Assembly: GCA_964219345.1 (NCBI GenBank)
Contig: CAXPPN010000030.1
Coordinates: 1-26,060, forward strand
Length of the DNA: 26,060 bases
Direction: 5' to 3'
Source of the DNA: UBA3537 sp964219345
GTDB taxonomy: Bacteria; Bacteroidota; Bacteroidia; Flavobacteriales; Flavobacteriaceae
Below the pieces are notes generated by a model that was not told where the DNA came from, did no database searches, and was given only the letters and a program-made list of their open reading frames with translations. Shown piece after piece: positions 6,493-13,461 of this stretch. Position 1 is the stretch's first letter. Each line of letters opens with the position of its first letter. The position numbers and the translations under genes were made by a program.

Positions 6493-7767
6493 AGTATTAA
6501 TAAAAATTTTAACCAAAATTTGAGGTCAAAATCTCCTATTGTTTTTTTTATTGGAACTGTATTCCCAGAGCCAAAATCTACAGCGGCAGGTACTAGGATA
6601 TTACAATTGATAAAATTTTTCCAAAATCAAGGCTTTGGTGTTGTTTTTGGATCTGCATCAAAGTATTCTCCACAATCTTTCGACCTAAATTCTATTGGAG
6701 TAAATGCTGTAAATATTATATTGAATGACATTAGTTTTGATGAATATATAAAAGATTTAAATCCACATTGTGTTGTATTTGATCGCTTTATGACAGAGGA
6801 GCAATTTGGTTGGCGCGTCACCAATTGTTGCCCGAAAGCTATTCGGATTTTGGATACAGAAGACCTTCATTTTCTAAGGAAAGCTCGAAAGAATGCAAAT
6901 TTGAATACGGCTAAATTTTCAAAAGATTTTCTAAAAAATGATACCGCTAAAAGAGAATTAGCAAGTATTTATAGATGCGATTTATCTTTAATTATCTCCG
7001 AAGTTGAGTTTGATATTTTATCTAAGGAATTGAATATAGACACTTCGATAATACTGTATTTACCATTTCTTTTGGAATCCAATCAAATACCAAATCAACA
7101 AGAGTTACCAAATTTTGAAAACCGCAGGGATTTTGTTTTTGTAGGTAGTTTTATTCATCCTCCAAATGCAGATACAGTTTCCTATTTAAAAATGCACATT
7201 TGGCCAAAACTAAGAAAAATATGCCCTGATGCATTTTTAAATATATATGGTTCTTATCCAAAAATACAGCATTTAAATCTTACCAATAAAAAAGAAAACT
7301 TTTTTGTTCATGGTTTTGTTGATGATATACATAAAGTACTATCTTCTTCTAGGGTTTTATTGGCGCCAATTAAATTTGGAGCGGGTCTTAAAGGAAAAGT
7401 TATAGATGCAATGCGCAACGGAACACCTTGTGTTTTATCCGACATTGCAGCAGAAGGTGTCTTTGAGTCCTCCGAATATGACAATCATGTTTCTAATGAC
7501 GAAGATGCTTTTATTGAGAAAGCAATGGATCTATATACAAATGAAGACCTATGGAAATCTGCACAAAATATTGGTTTTATGACTCTCAGAAAAAGATTTA
7601 TATCCAAAAAGTATGATTCAATTTTTATTGAAAGAATACAGTATTTAGAGAATAATTTAGAATCCCACAGGATACAAAACTTCACAGGTATTTTACTTCA
7701 ACATCATTCTATGCAAAGTTCAAAATATTTTTCGAAGTGGATTGAAGCAAAAAATAAAGGTTTTTAG
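6490..7767 (+). CDS. GT4-type glycosyltransferase
   Basis: Up to 425 residues with the two-Rossmann layout of GT-B enzymes. The N-terminal acceptor domain opens with IVFFIGTVFPEPKSTAAGTR (residues 17-36). The C-terminal donor domain begins near DFVFVGSFIHPPNADTVSYL (214-233) and contains LLAPIKFGAGLKGKVIDAMRNGTPCV as two adjoining stretches (290-315), the family's nucleotide-sugar binding loop, with Asp in place of the more usual Glu before AM. Donor and acceptor are unknown. No in-frame ATG occurs in the first 100 codons: the candidate starts are TTG at 6490 and TTG at 6520. Because the 6490 TTG is part of a promoter -7 element, 6520 is the better choice (415 aa). The gene stands alone between purB and a small membrane protein rather than in a polysaccharide cluster. 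It overlaps the convergent membrane gene by 4 bases. Confidence 0.85.
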   Translation: MSINKNFNQNLRSKSPIVFFIGTVFPEPKSTAAGTRILQLIKFFQNQGFGVVFGSASKYSPQSFDLNSIGVNAVNIILNDISFDEYIKDLNPHCVVFDRFMTEEQFGWRVTNCCPKAIRILDTEDLHFLRKARKNANLNTAKFSKDFLKNDTAKRELASIYRCDLSLIISEVEFDILSKELNIDTSIILYLPFLLESNQIPNQQELPNFENRRDFVFVGSFIHPPNADTVSYLKMHIWPKLRKICPDAFLNIYGSYPKIQHLNLTNKKENFFVHGFVDDIHKVLSSSRVLLAPIKFGAGLKGKVIDAMRNGTPCVLSDIAAEGVFESSEYDNHVSNDEDAFIEKAMDLYTNEDLWKSAQNIGFMTLRKRFISKKYDSIFIERIQYLENNLESHRIQNFTGILLQHHSMQSSKYFSKWIEAKNKGF

Positions 7768-8162
7768 CTTGACATTTTTGTTGCCAACCAAGCCATTGGA
7801 ATATAGGCAAGTCCTAGATCTAAAACTGTAAACCACATGGGACTAGGCACTTGTGTAACCATAGAAATCCCTCCATACAAAAACACAAGAGCTACCATGT
7901 AGGCTATTTTTGTTTGTTTTGAAATTTTAATCGCTAAAACTGCTCCAGAAAAAGTACCAAGTGAATGAGCTAAAAAAGGAAACAGAAAATGAATTGGTTT
8001 GTACAGATGAATATTAGCTTTTATACTTTCAATATTTGAAACATCCACACCATCTGGTGGTGGAATAATAGAACTGCTAAGAATAATAATACCAAAATTC
8101 GCAATTCCTCCAACAAAAATTCCTGCAAGAACTGCTAAACCGCTTTTTAAAAATGGATGCAT
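7764..8162 (-). CDS. Small integral membrane protein of unknown function
   Basis: 132 residues with four likely membrane helices: about 8-30 (GLAVLAGIFVGGIANFGIII), 57-78 (PIHFLFPFLAHSLGTFSGAVL), 86-104 and 110-127. The loop after helix 1 is PPPDGVDVSN. Glycine- and alanine-rich helices suggest close packing, but I recognise no transporter or enzyme motif. Similar short proteins occur in Bacteroidota as uncharacterised membrane proteins. It starts with ATG, with a TAAATTTG element (8188-8181) 18 bases upstream that could be its own -7 site. A minus-strand terminator at 8187-8235 should isolate it from the broken glsB-like gene upstream. Its stop overlaps the glycosyltransferase stop region. 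Confidence 0.7.
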   Translation of the reverse strand: MHPFLKSGLAVLAGIFVGGIANFGIIILSSSIIPPPDGVDVSNIESIKANIHLYKPIHFLFPFLAHSLGTFSGAVLAIKISKQTKIAYMVALVFLYGGISMVTQVPSPMWFTVLDLGLAYIPMAWLATKMSS

Positions 8163-8186
8163 TGTTATAAATTATTTATCCAAATT

Positions 8187-8235
8187 TAAAAAAAAATGCA
8201 CACGCACCATATTTTCATACAGATTGTGTGCATTT
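8187..8235 (-). terminator. Terminator downstream of the broken GlsB-like gene
   Basis: On the minus strand AAATGCACAC (8235-8226) pairs with GTGTGCATTT (8203-8194) across a 22-base loop and runs into about ten T residues. It sits between the pseudogene and the small membrane protein. The large loop makes it weaker than the other terminators in the window. Confidence 0.6.
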
Positions 8236-8245
8236 GGGGCTAAGA

Positions 8246-8270
8246 AAGTCAAGCAGGGTTTTCTTGACTT
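8246..8270. repeat. 8-bp hairpin downstream of the GlsB-like pseudogene
   Basis: AAGTCAAG (8246-8253) and CTTGACTT (8263-8270) form a perfect stem with a 9-base loop. No T-run follows on either strand, so it is not a typical terminator. It lies 19 bases after the pseudogene stop and may be a 3'-UTR structure. Confidence 0.4.
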
Positions 8271-8288
8271 ACACCCGTTTTTTTAAAA

Positions 8289-8520
8289 TCAAATTAAGAA
8301 GAAATAATATAATAGTGCACCAATTGCACCTGTTAGAATGGCACCGACCCAATCTGAACCGAGACTTACTTCTAGCTTTCCTAAAGACCAACTTCCAACA
8401 AAACTTCCAATAATACCAACAACGATATTTCCAAGCAATCCTTAACTACTACCTTTAAAGATTGTACTGCCAAGCCATCCAGCTATTTGCTCCTATTACT
8501 AAAGTGCTAATAATTTCCAT
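8289..8520 (-). pseudogene. GlsB/YeaQ/YmgE family membrane protein, broken
   Basis: Read on the minus strand from ATG at 8520, the frame gives MEIISTLVIGA and then goes wrong, hitting a stop after 21 codons. Shifting one base at about 8484-8490 (an extra A in the run at 8488-8486) restores IAGWLGSTIFKGSS, then an in-frame TAA (8444-8442), then GLLGNIVVGIIGSFVGSWSL and DWVGAILTGAIGALL, ending at TGA 8291-8289. This is the three-helix GlsB/YeaQ/YmgE (transglycosylase-associated) family, normally 75-85 aa, and the rebuilt length is 76 codons plus stop. There are two independent lesions, a +1 insertion and a nonsense codon in place of what is usually Leu. The rest of the reading frame is intact, so the loss looks recent. 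Sequencing error could explain one lesion but less easily both. Family members are tied to stress response, without a defined mechanism. Confidence 0.8.
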
Positions 8521-8685
8521 AATATTTTGATTTAGTTATTATTATTTTTTTAATAATACTGCTCTCAAAAAGAATAAAAAATTGAAACTAAATGTGTGAA
8601 TTTTCGGTTGTTGTTCATTATTGGGGGAATATAAAAAATGTTAAACTCCAAAACTTTTTTTAACTTTTTTTTAAAATTCTTAAAA
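8521..8685. other. AT-rich spacer with no recognised gene
   Basis: The stretch between the GlsB-like pseudogene and the next minus-strand gene is very AT-rich with poly-A and poly-T runs. The only structure noted is a weak 6-bp stem (GTTAAA 8640-8645 with TTTAAC 8659-8664), followed on the minus strand by a T-rich run, which may end transcription of the upstream gene. I see no promoter with both elements for the pseudogene. Confidence 0.5.
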
Positions 8686-9453
8686 TTAACGTCCTTTGCT
8701 AAGAATTTTATATTCTTCGTAGCATTCGCTTATGGCGTCAAGAATTTGAAGGTCGTTTGCAGTTCTAATAAAATCATCGGAATAGTTACATTCACTAATA
8801 AGTAGGTCTAAATCTACTTTGTCGACTTGTAGCAACGCAGTAAGCATCTCTCTATCGAATCGAGAAGAAAGAATAGTTCTAATTTCCTCTTGTTTTTTCA
8901 TTTTTCGAAGTTTTTTCATTTCGCGTGGTTTTTTTCCAAAAATGTTATACAAGAAATCCGCAGGATTGAATATCGCACCCAAAACTTTGGTAACCATACT
9001 TGGAGATCGTGGACTAGACTCATATCCAGTATTGAGTCCAGAAATGCTATAGCGTATATTTTTTTGAATAGGAACTTGTTTGATGTCAACTTCTAAATAG
9101 CCTGTAAGTTTTAATTTATTGACAACAACTTCTTCTAAAGCTAGTGCAAGCTCTGTAAGTTCAATTGTTGTGGTATTTCCAAAATTAATCCAGTCGTTTG
9201 TTACTCTAACTTTAATGGATTTAAAGCCCAAAAAAGAAAGGTGTAAAGTATCGTTTGCTTTTGCAATGATTTCAAATTTACCTTCAATATCGGTAGAAGT
9301 TCCATAAACCTGATTGAGATTGACAATATTCACATTTTCCATGGGGTCGTCATTAGCGGCATTAACTATTTTTCCTCTAACTACAGAGTTATTTTGACTG
9401 TAGCAAAAGAGAGTGAAAGCAAATAAAAGGAAAGTGAATAGGTATTTTTTCAT
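8686..9453 (-). CDS. Exported carboxypeptidase-regulatory-like domain protein
   Basis: 255 residues. A signal peptide (KKYLFTFLLFAFTLFCYSQ, cut near residue 19) precedes a CarboxypepD_reg-like beta-sandwich at about 22-105: VVRGKIVNAANDDPMENVNI, then GTSTDIEGKFEI and LHLSFLGFKSIKV. This is the same type of domain as at the N-terminus of TonB receptors. Here it is not followed by a plug or barrel. Instead an LEEVVVNK strand leads to a basic, helical tail (about 175-195, rich in Lys/Arg/Met) and a C-terminal helical segment of about 60 residues with two Cys (SECNYSDDF, SECYEEYK). It is probably periplasmic or outer-membrane associated, with function unknown. It follows the helicase gene by 84 bases but has a promoter-like sequence of its own. 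Confidence 0.8.
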   Translation of the reverse strand: MKKYLFTFLLFAFTLFCYSQNNSVVRGKIVNAANDDPMENVNIVNLNQVYGTSTDIEGKFEIIAKANDTLHLSFLGFKSIKVRVTNDWINFGNTTTIELTELALALEEVVVNKLKLTGYLEVDIKQVPIQKNIRYSISGLNTGYESSPRSPSMVTKVLGAIFNPADFLYNIFGKKPREMKKLRKMKKQEEIRTILSSRFDREMLTALLQVDKVDLDLLISECNYSDDFIRTANDLQILDAISECYEEYKILSKGR

Positions 9454-9469
9454 AGGAAATTTGTTGAGA

Positions 9470-9500
9470 TAAAAATACTAAACTCCGATTATATAGCAAA
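9470..9500 (-). promoter_or_regulatory. Possible promoter for the regulatory-domain protein
   Basis: On the minus strand TTTG (9500-9497), a 19-base spacer and TATTTTTA (9477-9470) fit the pattern except for the last base of the -7 element (A instead of G). It lies 16 bases before the ATG. Confidence 0.3.
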
Positions 9501-9537
9501 TTTCAATCCAAATTTTGTTTTAAAATTAACAATTAAA

Positions 9538-11334
9538 CTATTTTCTTCTATTTCTTCTAGGTCTTGAGGACCCACTACCTTGTGATTTAAAGTCAGACGA
9601 TCTGCGAGGCGAACGGCCAGTATTTTCACTTCTTCTTTCCTTTCTTCTACCTCGTCTACTTTCCGATCTAAATTCGTCTTTTCTTCTAGAACGTCCACCT
9701 TTTTGTTTTCCAAACCGTCGATTGCCTCTACGTTCTTTTTTCTCTGTAATTTCAACGTTGATATAACGTCCATTTTGCTTAAAGTCGGTAAAAAATTCCA
9801 AGACTTTTGGCATATGAACAGTTTCGGTATTGAAAAACGAAAAACTATCTTTTACATCAACTTTAAAAACATCATCCTGTTTAAGTTCTAGTGCATCCCT
9901 AAGAAAGTCTTTCATGCTCATCCAATCATAACCATCTTTTTTACCAATATTAATAAAGAAGCGGGCCGATTGATCGTCTTGTTTTCCTTCTGAAGAGGAA
10001 TCACTTCCTTTTGGTGAGTTTAGATTTTTTGCGTTCTTATAATAATTAAAAAAGCGTGTAAATTCAACAGAAAAAAACTTTTTGATCAGTTCTTCTTTGC
10101 TTGTGTCTTCCAGTAATAAATTAATTTCCTCTAGATATGGGTCAATTTCATGATTGATTTCTGTATCATGAATTTTATGGGCTAATGCTTTCAATTGAAC
10201 CTCGCAAATTTCCATACCGTCTGGTACATCTTTTTTTACAAATGATTTTTGAATAATTTTTTCAATGGTTTTAATTTTGCGTTGCTCACTTTTGGTGATA
10301 ATAACCATAGAAACACCAGATTTTCCAGCGCGTCCTGTACGACCACTTCGGTGGGTGTAGGTTTCTATTTCATCAGGCAGTTGATAATTGATAACATGTG
10401 TAATGTCATCAACGTCAATTCCACGGGCTGCAACATCTGTTGCAACTAGCATTTGAATTTGTTTGTTTCTAAAAGATTTCATTACCAAATCACGCTGATT
10501 TTGACTCAAATCACCATGTAAAGCACCTGCATTATAACCATCTTCAATAAGTTTTTCTGCAACTTTTTGGGTATCTCGTTTTGTTCTACAAAAAATCACA
10601 GAAAAAATGCTTGGATTGGCATCTGCCAATCGTTTTAGAGCCGCATAACGATCTCTTGATCCTACTAAATAATATTCGTGAGAAACGTTTTTGCTTCCTG
10701 TATTTTTATGTCCAACAGTTATTTCTGTTGGGCTTAGCATGAATTTTTTTGCAATTATAGAAACCTCCTTTGGCATAGTTGCCGAAAATAACCATGTCGA
10801 TTTTTCTTGAGGTGTATATGATAAAATAGCTTTTATATCTTCAAAAAAGCCCATGTTAAGCATTTCATCAGCTTCATCTAAAACCGCATAGTCAATTTTT
10901 GAAATATCAACCAAACGTCTGCTAATCATATCTTTCATTCGACCAGGTGTGGCTACAATAATTTGCGCTCCTCGTTTTACATTTTTAGCTTGTTCAGTTA
11001 TACTTGCACCACCGTAAATTGCAGTGACGTTTAAACCTTTGCAGTATTTCCCATATAATTTGAGCTCGTTTGTAATTTGTAAGCACAATTCGCGGGTTGG
11101 CGAGAGAATAAGTCCTTGAGTTGTTCGGCTATTAATATCAATTTTTTGAAGCATTGGAAACCCAAATGCTGCTGTTTTTCCTGTTCCTGTTTGAGCGAGT
11201 GCTACAAGATCATTTTCTTCTTGAAGAAGTGTTGGGATTGCTTTTTGTTGAACTTCACTTGGTGTTTCAAAGCCAAGATCAATGATGGCTTGAAGCAAAT
11301 GGTCTTCAAGACCGAGTTGTTGGAATGTATCCAT
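9538..11334 (-). CDS. DEAD-box ATP-dependent RNA helicase with DbpA-type RNA-binding domain
   Basis: 598 residues. All helicase motifs are present: Q motif (GFETPSEVQ, 21-29), Walker A AQTGTGKT (47-54), PTREL (79-83), TPGR (129-132), DEAD (153-156), SAT (184-186), ARGID (303-307) and HRSGRTGR (328-335). A DbpA-like RNA-binding domain spans about 458-530 (FFINIGKKDGYDWMSMKDFL), followed by a 68-residue tail made almost entirely of Arg, Lys, Gly and Ser. This layout matches the DeaD/CsdA group that remodels structured RNA during ribosome assembly and cold adaptation. In Bacteroidota these genes are called DEAD/DEAH box helicase, and the exact orthologue is uncertain. The mRNA leader is structured (11335-11430), which suggests cold or self-regulation. 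No stop or frameshift is seen. Confidence 0.95.
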   Translation of the reverse strand: MDTFQQLGLEDHLLQAIIDLGFETPSEVQQKAIPTLLQEENDLVALAQTGTGKTAAFGFPMLQKIDINSRTTQGLILSPTRELCLQITNELKLYGKYCKGLNVTAIYGGASITEQAKNVKRGAQIIVATPGRMKDMISRRLVDISKIDYAVLDEADEMLNMGFFEDIKAILSYTPQEKSTWLFSATMPKEVSIIAKKFMLSPTEITVGHKNTGSKNVSHEYYLVGSRDRYAALKRLADANPSIFSVIFCRTKRDTQKVAEKLIEDGYNAGALHGDLSQNQRDLVMKSFRNKQIQMLVATDVAARGIDVDDITHVINYQLPDEIETYTHRSGRTGRAGKSGVSMVIITKSEQRKIKTIEKIIQKSFVKKDVPDGMEICEVQLKALAHKIHDTEINHEIDPYLEEINLLLEDTSKEELIKKFFSVEFTRFFNYYKNAKNLNSPKGSDSSSEGKQDDQSARFFINIGKKDGYDWMSMKDFLRDALELKQDDVFKVDVKDSFSFFNTETVHMPKVLEFFTDFKQNGRYINVEITEKKERRGNRRFGKQKGGRSRRKDEFRSESRRGRRKERRSENTGRSPRRSSDFKSQGSGSSRPRRNRRK

Positions 11335-11442
11335 TCGTATGTATATTCGATGTGCGTTAAGGTGTTACCTTAGAAGCGTATCGAACCAATTTATCATACT
11401 TCTTGTAACACATCCTCACCCTGAGGATTTGCGGCAAAGGTA
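11335..11442 (-). promoter_or_regulatory. Structured 5' leader and -7 element of the RNA helicase gene
   Basis: TACCTTTG (11442-11435) is the only promoter element seen; the start would be near 11429, giving a leader of about 95 bases. The leader opens with a perfect 7-bp hairpin, ATCCTCA-GGG-TGAGGAT (11428-11412). A second, longer stem follows: GTGTTAC (11411-11405) with GTAACAC (11368-11362), and inside it AGAAG/CTTCT and TAT/ATA pairs around a two-base bulge and a 14-base loop. An 18-codon ORF (11413-11357) covers the second stem, and its ATG shares two bases with the first. Such leaders are known for cold-induced RNA chaperones and helicases in other phyla; whether this one senses temperature, helicase level or ribosome passage is inference. 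Confidence 0.5.
11357..11413 (-). CDS. Possible 18-codon upstream ORF in the helicase leader
   Basis: ATG at 11413 to TAA at 11357 encodes MCYKKYDKLVRYASKVTP, a basic 18-residue peptide. It ends 22 bases before the helicase ATG. The whole ORF coincides with the long leader stem, so a translating ribosome would open that stem, and the first hairpin partly hides its start codon. Chance occurrence in a 95-base leader is quite possible, so this call rests on the overlap with structure. Confidence 0.35.
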   Translation of the reverse strand: MCYKKYDKLVRYASKVTP

Positions 11443-11457
11443 CGTTAATTTATTAAT

Positions 11458-12039
11458 TTAATGATTGTCTTTAAAAAATTGAATTAATTGAGCAATAGCT
11501 CGACCTCTGTGGCCAATTTTATTTTTTTCTGACATAGAGAGTTCGGCAAAGGTATTTTGTTTCCCTAAAGGTTTGAATATAGGGTCATAACCAAAACCGC
11601 CTGTTCCTACTTTTTCTTTAGTAATTTCTCCTTTACAAATACCTTCAAACAATAATAACTTACTATTATAATGCAATGCAATAACAGTTTTAAATTGTGC
11701 TTGTCTGTTTGTTTTGTTTTTCAGAGCAAAAAGTAGTTTTTTCATGTTGTCTTTAGAACTTTTTTGTAGACCAGCATATCTAGCGGAGTACACACCCGGC
11801 GCACCATCTAAGGTTTCAACTTCTAGTCCAGTGTCATCTGCAAAGCAATCCAAATTGTATTTAGATTTGATATAATTTGCCTTTTGAATAGCATTGCCCT
11901 GAATTGTGTTTTGTGTTTCAGGAATATCTTCTGTACAACCAATTTCTCCTAGACTTATGAGTTTAATTCCCTTTGGTAATTGTGCTTGAACTTCTTCAAG
12001 TTTATTTGGGTTATTTGTTGCAAAAACTATTTCAATCAT
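11458..12039 (-). CDS. rdgB: Non-canonical purine NTP diphosphatase (RdgB/HAM1)
   Basis: 193 residues, full family length. The enzyme hydrolyses dITP, ITP and XTP to the monophosphate plus pyrophosphate and so keeps deaminated purines out of DNA and RNA. Expected motifs are present: the N-terminal FATNNPNK (6-13), FADDTGLEV with the metal-binding and catalytic Asp68/Asp69, GFGYDPIF (148-155) for the base, and SEKNKIGHRGRA (170-181). The last motif has Gly where Ser usually precedes HRG, a mild change. It lies 5 bases after rlmH and is surely co-transcribed with it. The helicase -7 element starts 16 bases past its stop. Confidence 0.95.
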   Translation of the reverse strand: MIEIVFATNNPNKLEEVQAQLPKGIKLISLGEIGCTEDIPETQNTIQGNAIQKANYIKSKYNLDCFADDTGLEVETLDGAPGVYSARYAGLQKSSKDNMKKLLFALKNKTNRQAQFKTVIALHYNSKLLLFEGICKGEITKEKVGTGGFGYDPIFKPLGKQNTFAELSMSEKNKIGHRGRAIAQLIQFFKDNH

Positions 12040-12044
12040 AACAT

Positions 12045-12518
12045 TTATTGGTGGTGATAAGGTTCGTTTTTTAAAATCGTGAATCCTCTATAAATTTGTT
12101 CTATTGCAAACAAACGTACCATTTGGTGTGAGAAAGTCATTTTTGAAAGTGAAATTTTACCCTGTGATTTTTTGTAAATTTTTTCTGAGAAACCATAGGG
12201 TCCACCAATAACAAAAACCAATTGTTTTATTCCAGAATTCATCTGTTTTTGTAAGAATTTAGAAAATTCTATTGAGTCAAAAGAAGTTCCATTTTCGTCC
12301 AATAGCACCATCCGATCTGTAGTAGAAATTTTACTTAAAATTAAATCACCTTCTTTTTCCTTTTGAATTTCCTCCGAAAAGTTTTTGGTATTTTTTAAAT
12401 CAGGAATTATCTCTATCGAAAATTGAATATAATGTTTCAGTCTTGCTTCATAAGTTTTAATTAACTGAGCAATTGCTGCATTGTCTGTTTTTCCAATGGT
12501 AAGCAGTTTAATTTTCAT
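12045..12518 (-). CDS. rlmH: 23S rRNA (pseudouridine1915-N3)-methyltransferase
   Basis: 157 residues, the normal length of this small SPOUT methyltransferase. It methylates pseudouridine 1915 in helix 69 of 23S rRNA on the assembled ribosome, using S-adenosylmethionine. The SAM-binding knot is seen as FVIGGPYGF (102-110) and LSKMTFSHQMVRLFAIEQIY (124-143), and the C-terminus EPYHHQ is the typical ending needed for substrate contact. It starts with ATG at 12518, 43 to 82 bases from the divergent nadC start, and leads a two-gene unit with rdgB. Confidence 0.97.
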   Translation of the reverse strand: MKIKLLTIGKTDNAAIAQLIKTYEARLKHYIQFSIEIIPDLKNTKNFSEEIQKEKEGDLILSKISTTDRMVLLDENGTSFDSIEFSKFLQKQMNSGIKQLVFVIGGPYGFSEKIYKKSQGKISLSKMTFSHQMVRLFAIEQIYRGFTILKNEPYHHQ

Positions 12519-12600
12519 GATGCTAAGTTAATCATAAATAAAATGTTATTTTTTTATTTTAATGGCTCAAATTCTTAATTTAGCTATAAACAAAAAAACA

Positions 12601-13461
12601 ATGATTAGTCCAGAAGCTTTTCAAAACGAAATAAATATCATTATTGCTAATGCCATCCGCGAAGACGTTGGAGATGGTGATCATAGCTCACTGGCATGTA
12701 TTCCAGAACATACTTTTGGTAAAGCACATTTATTGGTAAAAGACAAAGGAATTTTGGCAGGTGTAGAATTTGCACGTCAAGTTTTTAAATATGTTGATCC
12801 AAAACTTCGGATGAATGTGCATATCAATGACGGAACTGCAGTCAAATTTGGGGATATTGCCTTTGAGGTTTTGGGTCCACAACAATCTATTTTAAAAGCA
12901 GAGCGTTTGGTTCTAAATGCAATGCAGCGAATGAGTGCTATTGCAACAAAAACAAATTATTATGTAGGCTTGCTGAAAGGAACGGGTACTAAAATTTTGG
13001 ATACCAGAAAAACAACACCTGGTATTCGTGCTTTAGAAAAATGGGCAGTAACTATTGGGGGTGGTGCAAACCATCGTTTTGCACTCTATGATATGATCAT
13101 GCTCAAAGACAATCATATTGATTTTGCTGGTGATGTTACCTCAGCACTAGATTTAACAACAGCGTATATTAGAGCAAATCAACTCAATTTAAAAATCATT
13201 GTTGAAGCTAGAGATATGGACGAAATCAAGGCTATTTTGGCACATGGTGGAGCAGATCGTATTTTGATTGATAATTTTAGTATTCAAGAAACTAAAGAAG
13301 CTGTCGAACTAATTGGTAATAAATGTCAAACAGAATCTTCTGGAGGTATAAATGAAGTGACTTTACGTCATTATGCCGAGTGTGGTGTTAATTTTATTTC
13401 TTCTGGTTCGCTTACACACTCTGTTCATAATATGGATCTCAGTTTAAAGGCTGTAAAATGA
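12601..13461 (+). CDS. nadC: Nicotinate-nucleotide pyrophosphorylase (carboxylating)
   Basis: 286 residues from the ATG at 12601; an in-frame ATG at 12562 would add 13 residues (MAQILNLAINKKT) that do not look like family sequence, and family members usually begin just ahead of the segment ISPEAFQNEI. The enzyme makes nicotinate mononucleotide from quinolinate and PRPP in de novo NAD synthesis. Numbering from 12562, the active-site motifs are LDTRKTTPG (146-154), IGGGANHR (165-172), KDNH (182-185), VEARD (214-218), ESSGGI (258-263) and SSGSLTHS (280-287). All are intact. Its TGA overlaps the ATG of yihY (ATGA), so nadC, yihY and priA form one operon with coupled translation. Confidence 0.95.
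   Translation: MISPEAFQNEINIIIANAIREDVGDGDHSSLACIPEHTFGKAHLLVKDKGILAGVEFARQVFKYVDPKLRMNVHINDGTAVKFGDIAFEVLGPQQSILKAERLVLNAMQRMSAIATKTNYYVGLLKGTGTKILDTRKTTPGIRALEKWAVTIGGGANHRFALYDMIMLKDNHIDFAGDVTSALDLTTAYIRANQLNLKIIVEARDMDEIKAILAHGGADRILIDNFSIQETKEAVELIGNKCQTESSGGINEVTLRHYAECGVNFISSGSLTHSVHNMDLSLKAVK

Noticed and set aside
8228..8413. Plus-strand ORF of 61 residues
   Set aside because: It is antisense to the broken GlsB-like gene, whose minus-strand family motifs explain the region.
9489..9773. Minus-strand ORF of 94 residues rich in Glu and Lys
   Set aside because: It is the helicase's Arg/Lys/Gly/Ser tail read in another frame on the same strand; low-complexity composition keeps several frames open.
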